DNA from: Proteobacteria bacterium UBA2363
GTDB taxonomy: Bacteria; Pseudomonadota; Gammaproteobacteria; Xanthomonadales; UBA2363
Assembly: GCA_002344355.1 (NCBI GenBank)
Contig: DDTN01000010.1
Location: forward strand, 1 to 64,000
Direction of reading: 5' to 3'
Length of the DNA: 64,000 nt
Part shown: one piece after another, positions 9,071-18,382 of the stretch
Numbering within the stretch: position 1 is the first letter of the stretch
Layout: each line of letters starts with the position of its first letter
Translations under genes and position numbers: made by a program
Notes under the pieces: model-generated
The model's database searches: none
Told to the model about the DNA's origin: nothing
What the model saw: the letters and a program-made list of their open reading frames with translations, nothing else

Positions 9071-10867
9071 TCAGCCGCCCGCGCGCGCCTGCTTCGGCTT
9101 CGGCAGGTACAGGTCGGTGATGGTGCCCTCGTAGACCTCGGCAGCCATCGCCACCGACTCGCTGAGCGTGGGATGCGGGTGGATGGTGTGGCCGATGTCG
9201 CCGGCCTCGCAGCCCATCTCGATGGCCAGCGCCAGTTCGGCGATCAGGTCGCCGGCATGCGGCCCGACGATGCCGGCGCCGATCACGCGATGGCTGGCTT
9301 CGTCGAACAGCAGCTTGGTGAAGCCCTCGGTGCGGCCGATCCCGATCGCACGCCCGGAGGCCGCCCAGGGGAACTTGCCGACGCCGACCTTGAGGCCCTT
9401 GGCCTTCGCCTCGGTCTCGGTGACACCGACCCAGGCGATCTCCGGATCGGTGTAGGCGACCGAGGGGATCACCCGCGCCAGCCACTCGCGCTTCTCGCCG
9501 GCCGCCACTTCCGCGGCCAGCTTGCCCTCGTGGGTGGCCTTGTGCGCCAGCATCGGCTGGCCGACCAGGTCGCCGATCGCGAAGATGTGCGGGACGTTGC
9601 TGCGCATCTGGCGGTCGACCGGGATGAAGCCGCGCTCGGTCACCGCCACGCCCGCCTTCCCGGCGTCCAGCCGGGACCCGTTCGGCGTCCGCCCCACCGA
9701 GACCAGCACGCGGTCGAACAGCTGCGGGTCCGGCGCGCCCTCGCCCTCGAAGGCGACCTCGATGCCCTTCTTCTGCGCCTTGACCGCGCCGGTCCTGACC
9801 TTCAGGTGGACGGTGACGCCCAGCTTCCTCAGGCGGTCGGCCAGCGGCTTGACCAGGTCCTTGTCGGCGCCGGGCATGAGCTGGTCCATGAGCTCCACCA
9901 CGGTGACCTCGCTGCCCAGCGCCCGGTACACCGTGGCCATCTCCAGGCCGATGATGCCGCCGCCGACCACCAGCAGGCGCTTCGGGATGTCGGCCAGCAT
10001 CAGGGCGTCGGTGGAGTCCATCACCCGCGGGTCGTCCCAGGGGAAGCCCGGCAGCTTCACCGGCTGGCTGCCGGCGGCGATGATGCACTGGCCGAAGCGC
10101 ACAAGCTTCGCGCCGTCCGGGCCCGCGACTTCGATCTCGTGAGGCGACACGAAGCGTCCGGTGCCCTCCAGCACCCGGACCTTGCGTTGTTTCGCCATGC
10201 CGGCCAGGCCGCGGGTGAGCTGGCCGACCACCCTGTCCTTGTAGGCGCGCAGCGCGTCCAGGCCGATCCTCGGCGCGCCGAAATCGATGCCGTAGTCGGC
10301 GGCATGGGCCGCCTCGTCGATCACCGCGGCGGCATGCAGCAGGGCCTTGGAGGGGATGCAGCCGACGTTGAGGCAGACGCCGCCCAGGCTGGGATAGCGC
10401 TCGACGAGCACGGTGTCCAGGCCGAGGTCGGCGGCCCGGAACGCCGCGGTATAGCCGCCCGGGCCGGCGCCCAGCACCAGCAGGGCGCACTCGAGGTCGG
10501 CCTTGCGGCCGCTGCCGGCGGCGGCCTGTGCGGCCGGCGCAGGCGCTGCCGGCGCGGTCGCCGCCGCAGCCGGCGCGACGACGCCCGGCGCAGGTGCCGG
10601 CGCTTCGGCCGCGGCAGTCGCCTCGGCACCGACCTCCAGCACGGCCACCACGCTGCCCTCGCCGACCTTGTCGCCGACTGCGACCTTGAGCTCGCGCACC
10701 ACGCCGTCGGCGCTCGACGGCACCTCCATGGTCGCCTTGTCCGATTCCAGGGTGAGCAGGCCCTGGTCCTTGCGCACCGTGTCGCCGGGCTGGACCAGCA
10801 GTTCGATCACCGGCACCTGGTCGAAGTCGCCGATGTCGGGAACCTTGATCTCGATCGTCTTGGCCAT
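9071..10867 (-). CDS. lpdA: dihydrolipoyl dehydrogenase with N-terminal lipoyl domain
   Basis: This is the E3 flavoprotein of the pyruvate dehydrogenase complex, which reoxidises dihydrolipoamide using NAD. The 598-residue protein starts with a lipoyl domain (1-80) with Lys44 in ESDKATMEVP, then an Ala/Pro-rich linker (about 82-120). The FAD domain follows (VLGAGPGGYTAAFRAA), with the redox pair Cys165/Cys170 in GGVCLNVGCIPSK. The C-terminal dimer domain carries the HPHPTLSE motif. E3 with its own lipoyl domain is known in some proteobacteria, including Xanthomonadales. It lies on the same strand as aceF but is separated from it by three other genes. Confidence 0.93.
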   Translation of the reverse strand: MAKTIEIKVPDIGDFDQVPVIELLVQPGDTVRKDQGLLTLESDKATMEVPSSADGVVRELKVAVGDKVGEGSVVAVLEVGAEATAAAEAPAPAPGVVAPAAAATAPAAPAPAAQAAAGSGRKADLECALLVLGAGPGGYTAAFRAADLGLDTVLVERYPSLGGVCLNVGCIPSKALLHAAAVIDEAAHAADYGIDFGAPRIGLDALRAYKDRVVGQLTRGLAGMAKQRKVRVLEGTGRFVSPHEIEVAGPDGAKLVRFGQCIIAAGSQPVKLPGFPWDDPRVMDSTDALMLADIPKRLLVVGGGIIGLEMATVYRALGSEVTVVELMDQLMPGADKDLVKPLADRLRKLGVTVHLKVRTGAVKAQKKGIEVAFEGEGAPDPQLFDRVLVSVGRTPNGSRLDAGKAGVAVTERGFIPVDRQMRSNVPHIFAIGDLVGQPMLAHKATHEGKLAAEVAAGEKREWLARVIPSVAYTDPEIAWVGVTETEAKAKGLKVGVGKFPWAASGRAIGIGRTEGFTKLLFDEASHRVIGAGIVGPHAGDLIAELALAIEMGCEAGDIGHTIHPHPTLSESVAMAAEVYEGTITDLYLPKPKQARAGG

Positions 10868-10934
10868 GGTCGTGCCTGGGTGCTGTGGTCTGGGCGGCAG
10901 CGGCGACGGCGCCGTGCGTTGCCGGGGTGGCGGC

Positions 10935-11483
10935 TCAGTCGGCGCTGGCGCAGACGGCTTCGGCGGTCGCGATCTTGTCCGTGAAGCGGCCGACCAGGGA
11001 CTCGATGCCGGGCATCATGTCGGCGACCATCCGCTGCGAGATCTCCATCGAGCGCTGCATCAGCTCGGGCATCTTGTCGAGCATCTTGCGGCCGACCGGG
11101 GTGCGGTAGAACTCGGCGACCGCCTCGATCTCGTCGAGGGTGAAGACGTCGACGTAGACCTGCGCGACCTCGGACAGGAACGCGTCGCCGCTCAGCGACT
11201 GCCCGATCAGCCGGGCGGTGTCGCCGGCGAAGCTGTCCACCACGGTCCGCACCGCCGGGCAGTCGACGTCTGCCGCGGAGCCGCGGAGCTGCTCCTGCAT
11301 CTGCGCCCGCATCATGCCGTGCAGCTGCTCCTGCATGCCGGCGACCATGGTCTCCATGTCCATCAGCGCCAGCAGCTCCACCGCCGCCGCCATCTCCGGG
11401 CTGCGCCCGGCGGACTCGGTGGCGTTCGCGACGGGGAGGGCGGCGGCCAGCCACAGGCAGGGCAGGGCGATCCACTTGGTCAT
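10935..11483 (-). CDS. exported DUF2059-type protein
   Basis: The product has 182 residues with a signal peptide (about 1-22) and a mostly helical mature part. It contains the DUF2059 hallmark FTLDEIEAVAEFYRTPVGRKMLDKMP. Two cysteines (one in the middle, one near the C-terminus) may form a disulfide. It is probably periplasmic. The function of the family is not known. It lies 67 bases upstream of lpdA on the same strand and 82 bases after the GNAT-nitrilase gene, so the minus-strand genes here could share transcripts. Confidence 0.8.
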   Translation of the reverse strand: MTKWIALPCLWLAAALPVANATESAGRSPEMAAAVELLALMDMETMVAGMQEQLHGMMRAQMQEQLRGSAADVDCPAVRTVVDSFAGDTARLIGQSLSGDAFLSEVAQVYVDVFTLDEIEAVAEFYRTPVGRKMLDKMPELMQRSMEISQRMVADMMPGIESLVGRFTDKIATAEAVCASAD

Positions 11484-11565
11484 GGCGGGCGGACTCGGTT
11501 CGACGGTGCGGCAAGCGTATCAGCCGCGGGCGACGGGTGGACAGGGTCGCCCCGCCCGCCGCGCC

Positions 11566-13122
11566 TCAGCGCCGCCGCCAGCGCACCTGGTAGAGGTCGT
11601 GGCGGCGGTCCTTGAGGTTCTGCACGGTGCCCTCGCTGCGGGCGATCGCCAGGGTGTCCAGGCGCAGGTCGGCGAACGCCACCTGCTCGACGTTGGGCGT
11701 GGTGTCCGCGGCGATGCCGTCGCGCGCGAACGGGAAGTCGCAGGGGCTGAGGATGCAGCTCTGCGCGTACTGGATGTCGAAGTTGTTGACCCCGGGCAGG
11801 TTGCCGACGTTGCCGGACAGCACCGCGTAGCACTGGTTCTCGATGGTTCGCGCGTGGCAGGAATAGCGCACCCGCAGGTAACCCTCGCGGGTATCGGTGC
11901 AGAACGGCACGAACAGGATCTGCGCGCCCTGGTCGACCAGGTGGCGGGCCAGCTCGGGGAATTCGCTGTCGTAGCAGATCAGCACGCCGATCGGCCCGCA
12001 GTCGGTGTTGATCACGCGCGCCAGGTCGCCGCCCTTGATGCCCCACCAGTTGCGCTCGTTCGGGGTGATGTGGATCTTCTCCTGGGTGTGGATGCTGCCG
12101 TCGCGCAGCGCCACGTAGCAGATGTTGTGGACGTCGCCGTCCTCGACGATGGTCGGGTGCGAGCCGCCGATGATGTTGGTGTTGTAGCGCATGGCCAGCT
12201 CGGCGAGCAGCGACTGGAAGCGCCCGGTGTAGCTGGTCAGCGCCTTCAGCGAGTCGGCCGGCGACAGCGGCCGGTTCTCCACCGACAGCAGCTGCAGGGT
12301 GAACAGCTCCGGGAACACGGTGAAGTCGGCCCGGTAGTCCGAGGCGGTCTCGACGAAGAACTCGACCTGGGTGGCGAACTCCTCGAACGAGGCGACCCGC
12401 CGCTGCTGGTACTGGATGGTCGCCACCCGCACCGCGTCGGGCAGGCGGTTGCGCTCGCCCGGCTGCGTGCTGGCGTCGCGGTAGCGCGGGTTGCGCCACG
12501 CCAGGTGGGCGGCGAAGCCCTCGGAATCGCGGTCGGAGGGCAGGTAGCCGGGCAGGATGCCGACCAGCTCGAAGCCGTTGCGCAGCTGGAAGGTCAGGGC
12601 CCGGTCGCGGACGGCGCCGGCCCGGACCTCGTCGACGTAGTCCTGGATGCTGCCGTCGTGGCGCCGGCGCCAGCGCCGGAAGCCCGGCACCCGGCCGGCG
12701 AACACCACGCCCTTGAGGTTGAGGTCCTCGCACAGCTCGCGCCGGCGCTGGTAGAAGCGGCGGCCGATGCGCAGGTTCCGGAAGGCCGGGTCGACGCAGG
12801 ATTCCATGCCGTACAGCCAGTCGCCACGGACGTCGTGGCGCGACGCGAAGCCGCCGCCGGTGATGCCGACCCAGTCGTGCGGCGCCATCGCCAGGCGCTC
12901 GGCGATCCGGAAGCTGGCGCTGTAGGCGACCACCTGGCCGCCGGCCTCGGCGACCAGCTGGCCTTCCGGGAACCGGGCGATCTGGCCGAGCAGCATCTCG
13001 GTGGTGTAGCCCAGCTTGGGCCCGTAGACCCGCTCGGTCAGGGCGGCGACGGCGTCGGTGTCGGCGGCCGTGGCGTTGCGCACGCGCAGGCTGCGCATTG
13101 CGGGGGCGGGGGATTCGCTCAC
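11566..13122 (-). CDS. GNAT acetyltransferase fused to carbon-nitrogen hydrolase
   Basis: This is a two-domain cytoplasmic protein of 518 residues. The N-terminal half (about 10-210) is a GNAT N-acetyltransferase-like domain with a motif around NLRIGRRFYQRR. The C-terminal half (about 232-510) is a nitrilase-superfamily amidase. Its catalytic triad is visible as Glu272 (VFPELFTL), Lys349 (QEKIHITPNE) and Cys383 (GVLICYDSEFPE). The same fusion is a recognised proteobacterial architecture whose substrate is not established. It is flanked by an unrelated propeller-like gene and a DUF2059 gene on the same strand. Confidence 0.88.
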   Translation of the reverse strand: MSESPAPAMRSLRVRNATAADTDAVAALTERVYGPKLGYTTEMLLGQIARFPEGQLVAEAGGQVVAYSASFRIAERLAMAPHDWVGITGGGFASRHDVRGDWLYGMESCVDPAFRNLRIGRRFYQRRRELCEDLNLKGVVFAGRVPGFRRWRRRHDGSIQDYVDEVRAGAVRDRALTFQLRNGFELVGILPGYLPSDRDSEGFAAHLAWRNPRYRDASTQPGERNRLPDAVRVATIQYQQRRVASFEEFATQVEFFVETASDYRADFTVFPELFTLQLLSVENRPLSPADSLKALTSYTGRFQSLLAELAMRYNTNIIGGSHPTIVEDGDVHNICYVALRDGSIHTQEKIHITPNERNWWGIKGGDLARVINTDCGPIGVLICYDSEFPELARHLVDQGAQILFVPFCTDTREGYLRVRYSCHARTIENQCYAVLSGNVGNLPGVNNFDIQYAQSCILSPCDFPFARDGIAADTTPNVEQVAFADLRLDTLAIARSEGTVQNLKDRRHDLYQVRWRRR

Positions 13123-13255
13123 GGTGCGGATTCCGGTAGGTCGGGCCGGGCAGGATAGCCCGGCGCGCCTGAAGCCCGCCCCGCCGCGGCCGGCCGGGAC
13201 GGCGACACGGGGCCCGCGTGGGCGGGCCGTGCCGCCGCCGCTGCGACGCGGGCCC

Positions 13256-14521
13256 TCAGTCGACCTCGGGCACGCAGACCAGGGCGGCGAAGCCGCTGCT
13301 GGGTCCGCTGCCCGGCACGCCGGTGCCGCCGACCTCGGTGAAGTTGCCGGCGATGCCGAGGCTGCCGTCGGGCAGGCTGAGCGCCTTGTTCGGATTGGCG
13401 CCGGCGCCGCCGGCCACCTCCTCCCATTCGCCGTCGCGCAGGCGGGCGACGCGGCGCATCGGCACGGCGGCGGTATCGGCGGTGTAGTTGCCGACCGCGT
13501 ACAGGGCCGGCCCGCTGCCGTCGTCGTGGACCTCCAGGCTGCGCACCTCGTTGGGCATCGGGAAGCCGGCGCCGACCGCCGACAGGGTGGTGCCGTCCCA
13601 GCGCGCCACCGCGAACACCGGGCCGATGCCGATCGCGCGGTCGAAGCGGCCGCCGATGTACAGCGCCTCGCCGGTGCCGTCGTCGAAGGTCTTCAGCGCC
13701 AGCACCTGGGAGACCGGACTGGTCGCCCGGTCCAGGCCGGCGGCCAGCGCGAAGAAGCTCTCGCCGTCGAAGCCCATGACGTTCTTCGAGGTGGTGGTCG
13801 TGGTGCCCGCGCCATCGGGGACGGTGATGTCGTTGAACCGGCCGCCGAAGTAGAGATCGCCCTGGAACACCTCCATGGCCAGGATCACCGGCGCCACGGT
13901 GCCGGTGAACTCCTCGCGCCAGACCTGCCAGTCGCTGCCGTCCCACAGCGCCAGCACCGGCTTCTGCGGCGGATCGACCGCGCCGCCGGCGCCGCCCAGC
14001 GCCAGCCGGCCGTTCCAGGTGGTGCCGGCCTGGCCGAACACCAGCGGCTGGGCGAACGGCGAGCCGGGCAGGGTGGTGGTGGTCGAACCGTCCCAGGCGA
14101 CCACGCCGCGCGAATCGGGCAGTTCGGTGCCGCCGAAACGGATGCCGTTGAAGGCGCCGACCAGGTACAGGCGTTCCGTGCCTGCGGTCGTGTACGGCAC
14201 GAAGCTGGTCACGAAGCCGTCGACCAGCTCGGTGGTGGCCAGCGGCGACACCGCGCCGGTGCCCAGGTCGACGCGCGCGACGCCGCCGGGCACGCCGCCG
14301 AAGCTGCCGGCCCCCGAGGCGCCGACGTACAGGTCGTTGCCCCAGCGGCCGATGGTGTTGAGCGAACCGCCCGGCGTTCCCAGCGTGGTGTCCCAGCCAC
14401 AGGTCACCGCCGGTGGCGCCTCGAAGCCGTTGGCGAAGATCAGGTCGGGAAGGCCGGCCTGGCTGGCCGCGAGGCTGCCGGCCAGTGCCGCGCCGATGGC
14501 GATGGTCAATGACTTTCTCAT
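13256..14521 (-). CDS. secreted propeller-like repeat protein with IFANGFE motif
   Basis: The predicted protein has 421 residues. A signal peptide ends near residue 22 and is followed by LPDLIFANGFEAPP, a motif related to WVFSNCFE in the protein at 7000. The rest consists of repeats with strands such as LYVGGRF, VAxWDGxxW and ALYIGGRFDRA, about 50-60 residues apart, like a WD/kelch-type beta-propeller. The ATG at 14521 has GAGGAA upstream. It is probably extracellular. No catalytic motif is seen, and the function is unknown. Confidence 0.65.
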   Translation of the reverse strand: MRKSLTIAIGAALAGSLAASQAGLPDLIFANGFEAPPAVTCGWDTTLGTPGGSLNTIGRWGNDLYVGASGAGSFGGVPGGVARVDLGTGAVSPLATTELVDGFVTSFVPYTTAGTERLYLVGAFNGIRFGGTELPDSRGVVAWDGSTTTTLPGSPFAQPLVFGQAGTTWNGRLALGGAGGAVDPPQKPVLALWDGSDWQVWREEFTGTVAPVILAMEVFQGDLYFGGRFNDITVPDGAGTTTTTSKNVMGFDGESFFALAAGLDRATSPVSQVLALKTFDDGTGEALYIGGRFDRAIGIGPVFAVARWDGTTLSAVGAGFPMPNEVRSLEVHDDGSGPALYAVGNYTADTAAVPMRRVARLRDGEWEEVAGGAGANPNKALSLPDGSLGIAGNFTEVGGTGVPGSGPSSGFAALVCVPEVD

Positions 14522-14824
14522 GCTGGATTCCTCAACGATGGCGTGCCCCCGTCGCTTCCGCCGGACCGCCCGGATCGGCGGGGGCCTGCCAGCCCGGCGC
14601 GGGCATCGTGCCGGGCGGGCGGTGCGCGTGTCGCGCGAATGCGATGAGCGGAGCGGCTGCGCCGTCGGAGCGGCGCGAGGCGCGCGCCACCGGCGTCGGG
14701 ATCGCATCGTCGACGCCGGCCTCCGGTCGGTCGGGCCGTGCGGGCGGGACCTGGGGTGTCGACCAGGGCGCCGCCACCCGTCCGGACCGGCGGCGCACGG
14801 TCGATCGTCACTCCTTGGCGGGAA
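14522..14824. other. 303-base gene-free spacer
   Basis: This lies between the aceF stop and the start of the propeller-like gene, both on the minus strand. It is GC-rich with no credible small gene. It probably holds the promoter of the propeller-like gene, but I cannot point to clear -35/-10 boxes. Confidence 0.4.
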
Positions 14825-16201
14825 CTAGAGCAGCAGCCGGCGCAGGTCGCCCAGGGTGCGGGCCAGGAAGCTGGTGAAGCGGGCGGCGTCGGCGCCGTCG
14901 ATGACGCGGTGGTCGTAGGACAGCGCCAGCGGCAGCATCAGGCGCGGCTCGAAGGCCGTGCCGTCCCAGACCGGCCGGGTCGACGAGCGCGACACGCCCA
15001 GGATCGCCACTTCGGGGGCGTTGATGATCGGCGTGAACGCGGTCCCGCCGATGCCGCCCAGCGAGCTGATCGAGAAGCAGCCGCCGGCCATGTCGCCCGG
15101 CCCGAGCTTGCGGTCGCGGGCCTTGGCGGAGATCGCCGCCAGCTCGCGGCTGAGTTCGACCAGGCCCTTGCCGTCGCAGTCGCGCAGCACCGGCACGACC
15201 AGGCCGTCCGGCGTGTCGACGGCGATGCCGATGTGGAAGTAGTCCTTCAGGACCAGGTTCTCGCCGCTGGCGTCGAGCGAGGCGTTGAAGCGCGGGAAGG
15301 CCTTCAGCGCCGCGACCACCGCCTTGATCAGGAACACCAGGGGCGTGATCTTGACGTCCTTGTGCTCGCCGGCCAGCTCCTTCCGGAACGCCTCCATCAG
15401 GGTGATGTCGGCCTCGTCGAACTGGGTGACGTGCGGGATCATCGCCCAGTTGCGCGCCAGGTTGGCGCCGGAGATCTTCTTGATGCGCGACAGCGGCTCG
15501 CTTCGCACCGGGCCGTACTTGGCAAAGTCGACCTTGGGCCAGGGCAGCAGGTCGAGGCCGCCGCCGCTGCCGCCGCCACTGCGTGCGCCCGCGCCGGCCA
15601 GCGCCTGCTTGACGAAGGCCTGGACGTCCTCGCGGGTGATCCGGCCGGCGCGGGCGCTGCCCGCCACCTGGCCCAGGTCGACGCCCAGCTCGCGCGCGAA
15701 CGCGCGCACCGCCGGCGAGGCGTGCGGCACCTTGCCCGGCGCCACGGCGTCGGCGCCGAAGGCGACCGGGGGCGAGGCGGGCGTGCCGGCGGAAGGCGCA
15801 GGCGCCGTCGCGGCGGCCGGTGACGCGGCCCGGGCCGGGGCCGGCGGCAGGGCGTCGGCAGCGGCGGCAGGCGGGGGGGCAGGCGCCTTCGCCGGCGCGG
15901 CGGCCTGGTCCGGCGCCGGCGCGGCCGCGGAGGCCGCCTTGCCGTCGTCGCTGCCGGCCTCGGCCACCTCGATCATCGCCACCACCGCGCCCTCGCCGAT
16001 GCGGTCGCCGACCTTGATCTTCAACTCGCGCACGGTGCCCGCGAAGGGCGCCGGCACTTCCATGGTCGCCTTGTCCGATTCCAGCGTCGCCAGGCCCTGG
16101 TCCTTGACGACCTTGTCGCCGACCGCGACCAGCAGCTCGATCACCGGCACGTCGGTGAAGTCGCCGATGTCCGGGACCTTCGCTTCCTTGATCTGCGCCA
16201 T
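14825..16201 (-). CDS. aceF: pyruvate dehydrogenase E2 (dihydrolipoyllysine acetyltransferase)
   Basis: This is the core enzyme of the pyruvate dehydrogenase complex, moving the acetyl group to CoA. The 458-residue product has one lipoyl domain (1-80, Lys44 in ESDKATMEVP). A long Ala/Pro linker follows (about 85-150), then a peripheral-subunit-binding domain (HASPAVRAFARELGVDL, about 158-200). The catalytic trimer domain ends in SYDHRVIDGADAARF with the His-x3-Asp-Gly active site. The lipoyl domain is nearly the same as that of lpdA downstream. aceE is not next to it: 615 bases without a gene lie upstream. Confidence 0.95.
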   Translation of the reverse strand: MAQIKEAKVPDIGDFTDVPVIELLVAVGDKVVKDQGLATLESDKATMEVPAPFAGTVRELKIKVGDRIGEGAVVAMIEVAEAGSDDGKAASAAAPAPDQAAAPAKAPAPPPAAAADALPPAPARAASPAAATAPAPSAGTPASPPVAFGADAVAPGKVPHASPAVRAFARELGVDLGQVAGSARAGRITREDVQAFVKQALAGAGARSGGGSGGGLDLLPWPKVDFAKYGPVRSEPLSRIKKISGANLARNWAMIPHVTQFDEADITLMEAFRKELAGEHKDVKITPLVFLIKAVVAALKAFPRFNASLDASGENLVLKDYFHIGIAVDTPDGLVVPVLRDCDGKGLVELSRELAAISAKARDRKLGPGDMAGGCFSISSLGGIGGTAFTPIINAPEVAILGVSRSSTRPVWDGTAFEPRLMLPLALSYDHRVIDGADAARFTSFLARTLGDLRRLLL

Positions 16202-16505
16202 GACCTGTCCTGCCGACTGCGGGTGCGGGCCGCCATTGTGCAGGCAGCGCGGCTCCGCGGCCAACCGCCGAGGGGCACCTGCCCTCTTCCTCCGGCAGTG
16301 GGGTCGGGCAGGCGGGCCGACGTCGGCCAGGGCCTTCACTGTCGCCGGATCGAGGGGGATGGGCTCCCCTGCGGCTTGTGGCGGTCGCGCTGGCGTGCGG
16401 GAGCCGTCCCTGGCGTTTTCGTCGCCCATCCTTGTGCGCCGAGCTGGTTGTCTCCTGCTCACCCAAGAGAATGTGGCCAAAGACAAGGGCGCCCCGGGCG
16501 ATCCG

Positions 16506-16530
16506 CCCCACGGGCAGCCCGCCCGTGGGG
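16506..16530. terminator. GC-rich hairpin, 10-bp stem
   Basis: CCCCACGGGC pairs perfectly with GCCCGTGGGG around an AGCCC loop. There is no T-run. It lies downstream of the minus-strand SLC13 gene and upstream of aceF, so it could end the former transcript. Confidence 0.35.
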
Positions 16531-16707
16531 TTCGCGTGCCACGGCCGTGCCGACGCTCGAGGGCCATCCCCACCTGCGGCGCGGCTGATCCGGCCGCGCC
16601 CCGCCGGACCGCATGGGGCCCCAGGAGGAGCGCGGACCTCCTGTCCGCCTCAAGCGACAGCACCATTGGGGCGAACGGATGCCCCTCTCATGCGACGGCA
16701 CCGCACT

Positions 16708-16740
16708 TCTCCCCTCCCCCGCCGTGCAGGGGAGGGGAGA
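16708..16740. repeat. CTCCCCC-type intergenic palindrome
   Basis: A 12-base arm TCTCCCCTCCCC pairs perfectly with its complement around a 9-base loop. It belongs to the same C-rich palindrome family as 83-116 and the copies at 45227 and 45563. It sits 76 bases past the SLC13 stop and may also act as that gene's terminator. Confidence 0.55.
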
Positions 16741-16816
16741 GGGCCGGCGCTTGCCGTGATGTCGCTCCCGGGTGCGGGGGCGGGTGGCCGGAAGACGCCC
16801 CCGGGCCGTTCCGCGC

Positions 16817-18217
16817 TCAGTGCAGGATCAGCCAGCTCATGGCGATGATCACCGCCAGGCCGATGGCGTTCAGGACCGCGCCCTCGCGCAGCATGTCGCG
16901 CGAGGTCACCAGGCCGGAGCCATAGGCCACGGCATTGGGGGCGGTGGCCACCGGCAGCATGAAGGCGCAGCTCGCGGTCATCGCCGCCGGCAGCATCAGC
17001 AGGGCCGGGTCGACCTCCATGGCCACCGCGGCGGCGGCCAGGATCGGCATCACCAGGACCGCGCTGGCGGTGTTGCTGGCGATCTCCGAGAGCAGGGTCA
17101 TGGCCAGGCACACGGCCACCAGCAGCAGCCAGGGCGGGACGCCGTGCAGGCCGGTCAGCTCGCCGGCGATCGCGGCGCTGAGCCCGGAGCGCTCGAAGGC
17201 GGTGGCCAGGGCGATGCCGCCGCCGAACAGGATCAGCGCGCCCCAGGGGATCGCCGCCGCCTGTTCCCAGCGCAGCAGGCGGCCGCCCCGACCGTCGGGC
17301 AGGGCGCACATCGCCAGCACCGCCAGCAGGGCGACCGAGGCGTCGTTGGCCTGGGTCAGCCCCAGCCACGCGCGCCAGCCGCCGAACGGCTCGGTGCGGG
17401 TGACCCAGGCCAGGGCGGTCATCGCGAACACCACCAGGACCCGGCGCTCGCCGGGACTCCAGCCACCCAGCACCGGCAACGGCGCCGCCGGCGTGCCGGC
17501 CAGGCGCCGGCCCAGCCACAGCGCCGCCAGGGGAATGAACACCATCACCACCGGCACGCCGACCTGCATCCAGTCCAGGAAGCTGTAGGCGCTGCCGGTG
17601 GCCTGCTCGTAGGTGCGCATGAACACCAGGTTGGGCGGCGTGCCGATCGGCGTGCCCATGCCACCGATCGAGGCCGCGTAGGCGATGCCCAGCACCAGCG
17701 GCAGGCGCAGGCGCGGATCCGGATAGCGCTCCAGGGCCGCCAGCGCCACCGGGATCATCATCAGGGTCGTGGCGGTGTTGGAGATCCACATGCTGCACGC
17801 CGCGGTGGCCGCCATGAAGCCCAGCAGCAGCCGGCCGCCGCTGTCGCCGCCGAACAGCCGCACCATGCCGAACGCCAGGCGGCGGTGCGCGCCCTGCGCC
17901 TCCAGGGCCTTGCTCAGCATGAAGCCCCCCATCAGCAGCAGGATCAGGTCGTTGCCGTAGGCCTGGGCGACCTCGACCGGGGTCAGCACGCCGAGCAGGG
18001 GCAGCAGGGCGATCGGCGCCAGCGCGGTGACCGGCGCCGGCACCGGTTCGCCGATCCACCAGCCCGCGCACAGCACGGTCATCGCCACGGTGATCGCCAT
18101 CGCCGCCGGCATGCCGGCGCGGTGCAGCAGCGCCCCGGTCGCCAGGGCCAGCAGCGGGATCAGCCAGAGCAGGTGCGCGCGCCGGCCGCCGGCGGCGGGC
18201 GCCTCGCCGCCGTTCAT
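16817..18217 (-). CDS. SLC13/DASS-family anion:sodium symporter
   Basis: This is a predicted inner-membrane transporter of 466 residues with about 11-12 hydrophobic segments. The two family signature hairpins are visible: SNTATTLMMIPVA with GTPIGTPPNL in the first half, and SNTASAVLVMPI with TAPNAVAYGSG in the second. Members carry dicarboxylates, sulfate or phosphate; the substrate cannot be told. The ATG at 18217 was chosen because the hydrophobic region begins shortly after it. It stands alone, divergent from the SDR gene. Confidence 0.88.
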   Translation of the reverse strand: MNGGEAPAAGGRRAHLLWLIPLLALATGALLHRAGMPAAMAITVAMTVLCAGWWIGEPVPAPVTALAPIALLPLLGVLTPVEVAQAYGNDLILLLMGGFMLSKALEAQGAHRRLAFGMVRLFGGDSGGRLLLGFMAATAACSMWISNTATTLMMIPVALAALERYPDPRLRLPLVLGIAYAASIGGMGTPIGTPPNLVFMRTYEQATGSAYSFLDWMQVGVPVVMVFIPLAALWLGRRLAGTPAAPLPVLGGWSPGERRVLVVFAMTALAWVTRTEPFGGWRAWLGLTQANDASVALLAVLAMCALPDGRGGRLLRWEQAAAIPWGALILFGGGIALATAFERSGLSAAIAGELTGLHGVPPWLLLVAVCLAMTLLSEIASNTASAVLVMPILAAAAVAMEVDPALLMLPAAMTASCAFMLPVATAPNAVAYGSGLVTSRDMLREGAVLNAIGLAVIIAMSWLILH

Positions 18218-18382
18218 GCTCGGCCGCCGGCGCGCGCCGGCGTCGCGGCCCGGTCGCGTCGGCAGCCGCCCGTGCTCGCGCACGGGCGGAAACGGGCGCC
18301 CCCCGGGCGACGCGACCCGCACGGCACACCGCGACCCCGGCCGGGACCGGCGCTGCTCAACCGGCTGATAGGCTGCCCGGAC

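Larger units (their letters stand above)
16202..16816. other. 615-base gene-free region upstream of aceF
   Basis: The region separates aceF from the SLC13 transporter gene, both on the minus strand. It contains two strong palindromes (16506-16530 and 16708-16740) and no gene with a recognisable product. The aceF promoter is expected in its left part, but no clear sigma-70 boxes were found. Confidence 0.45.
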
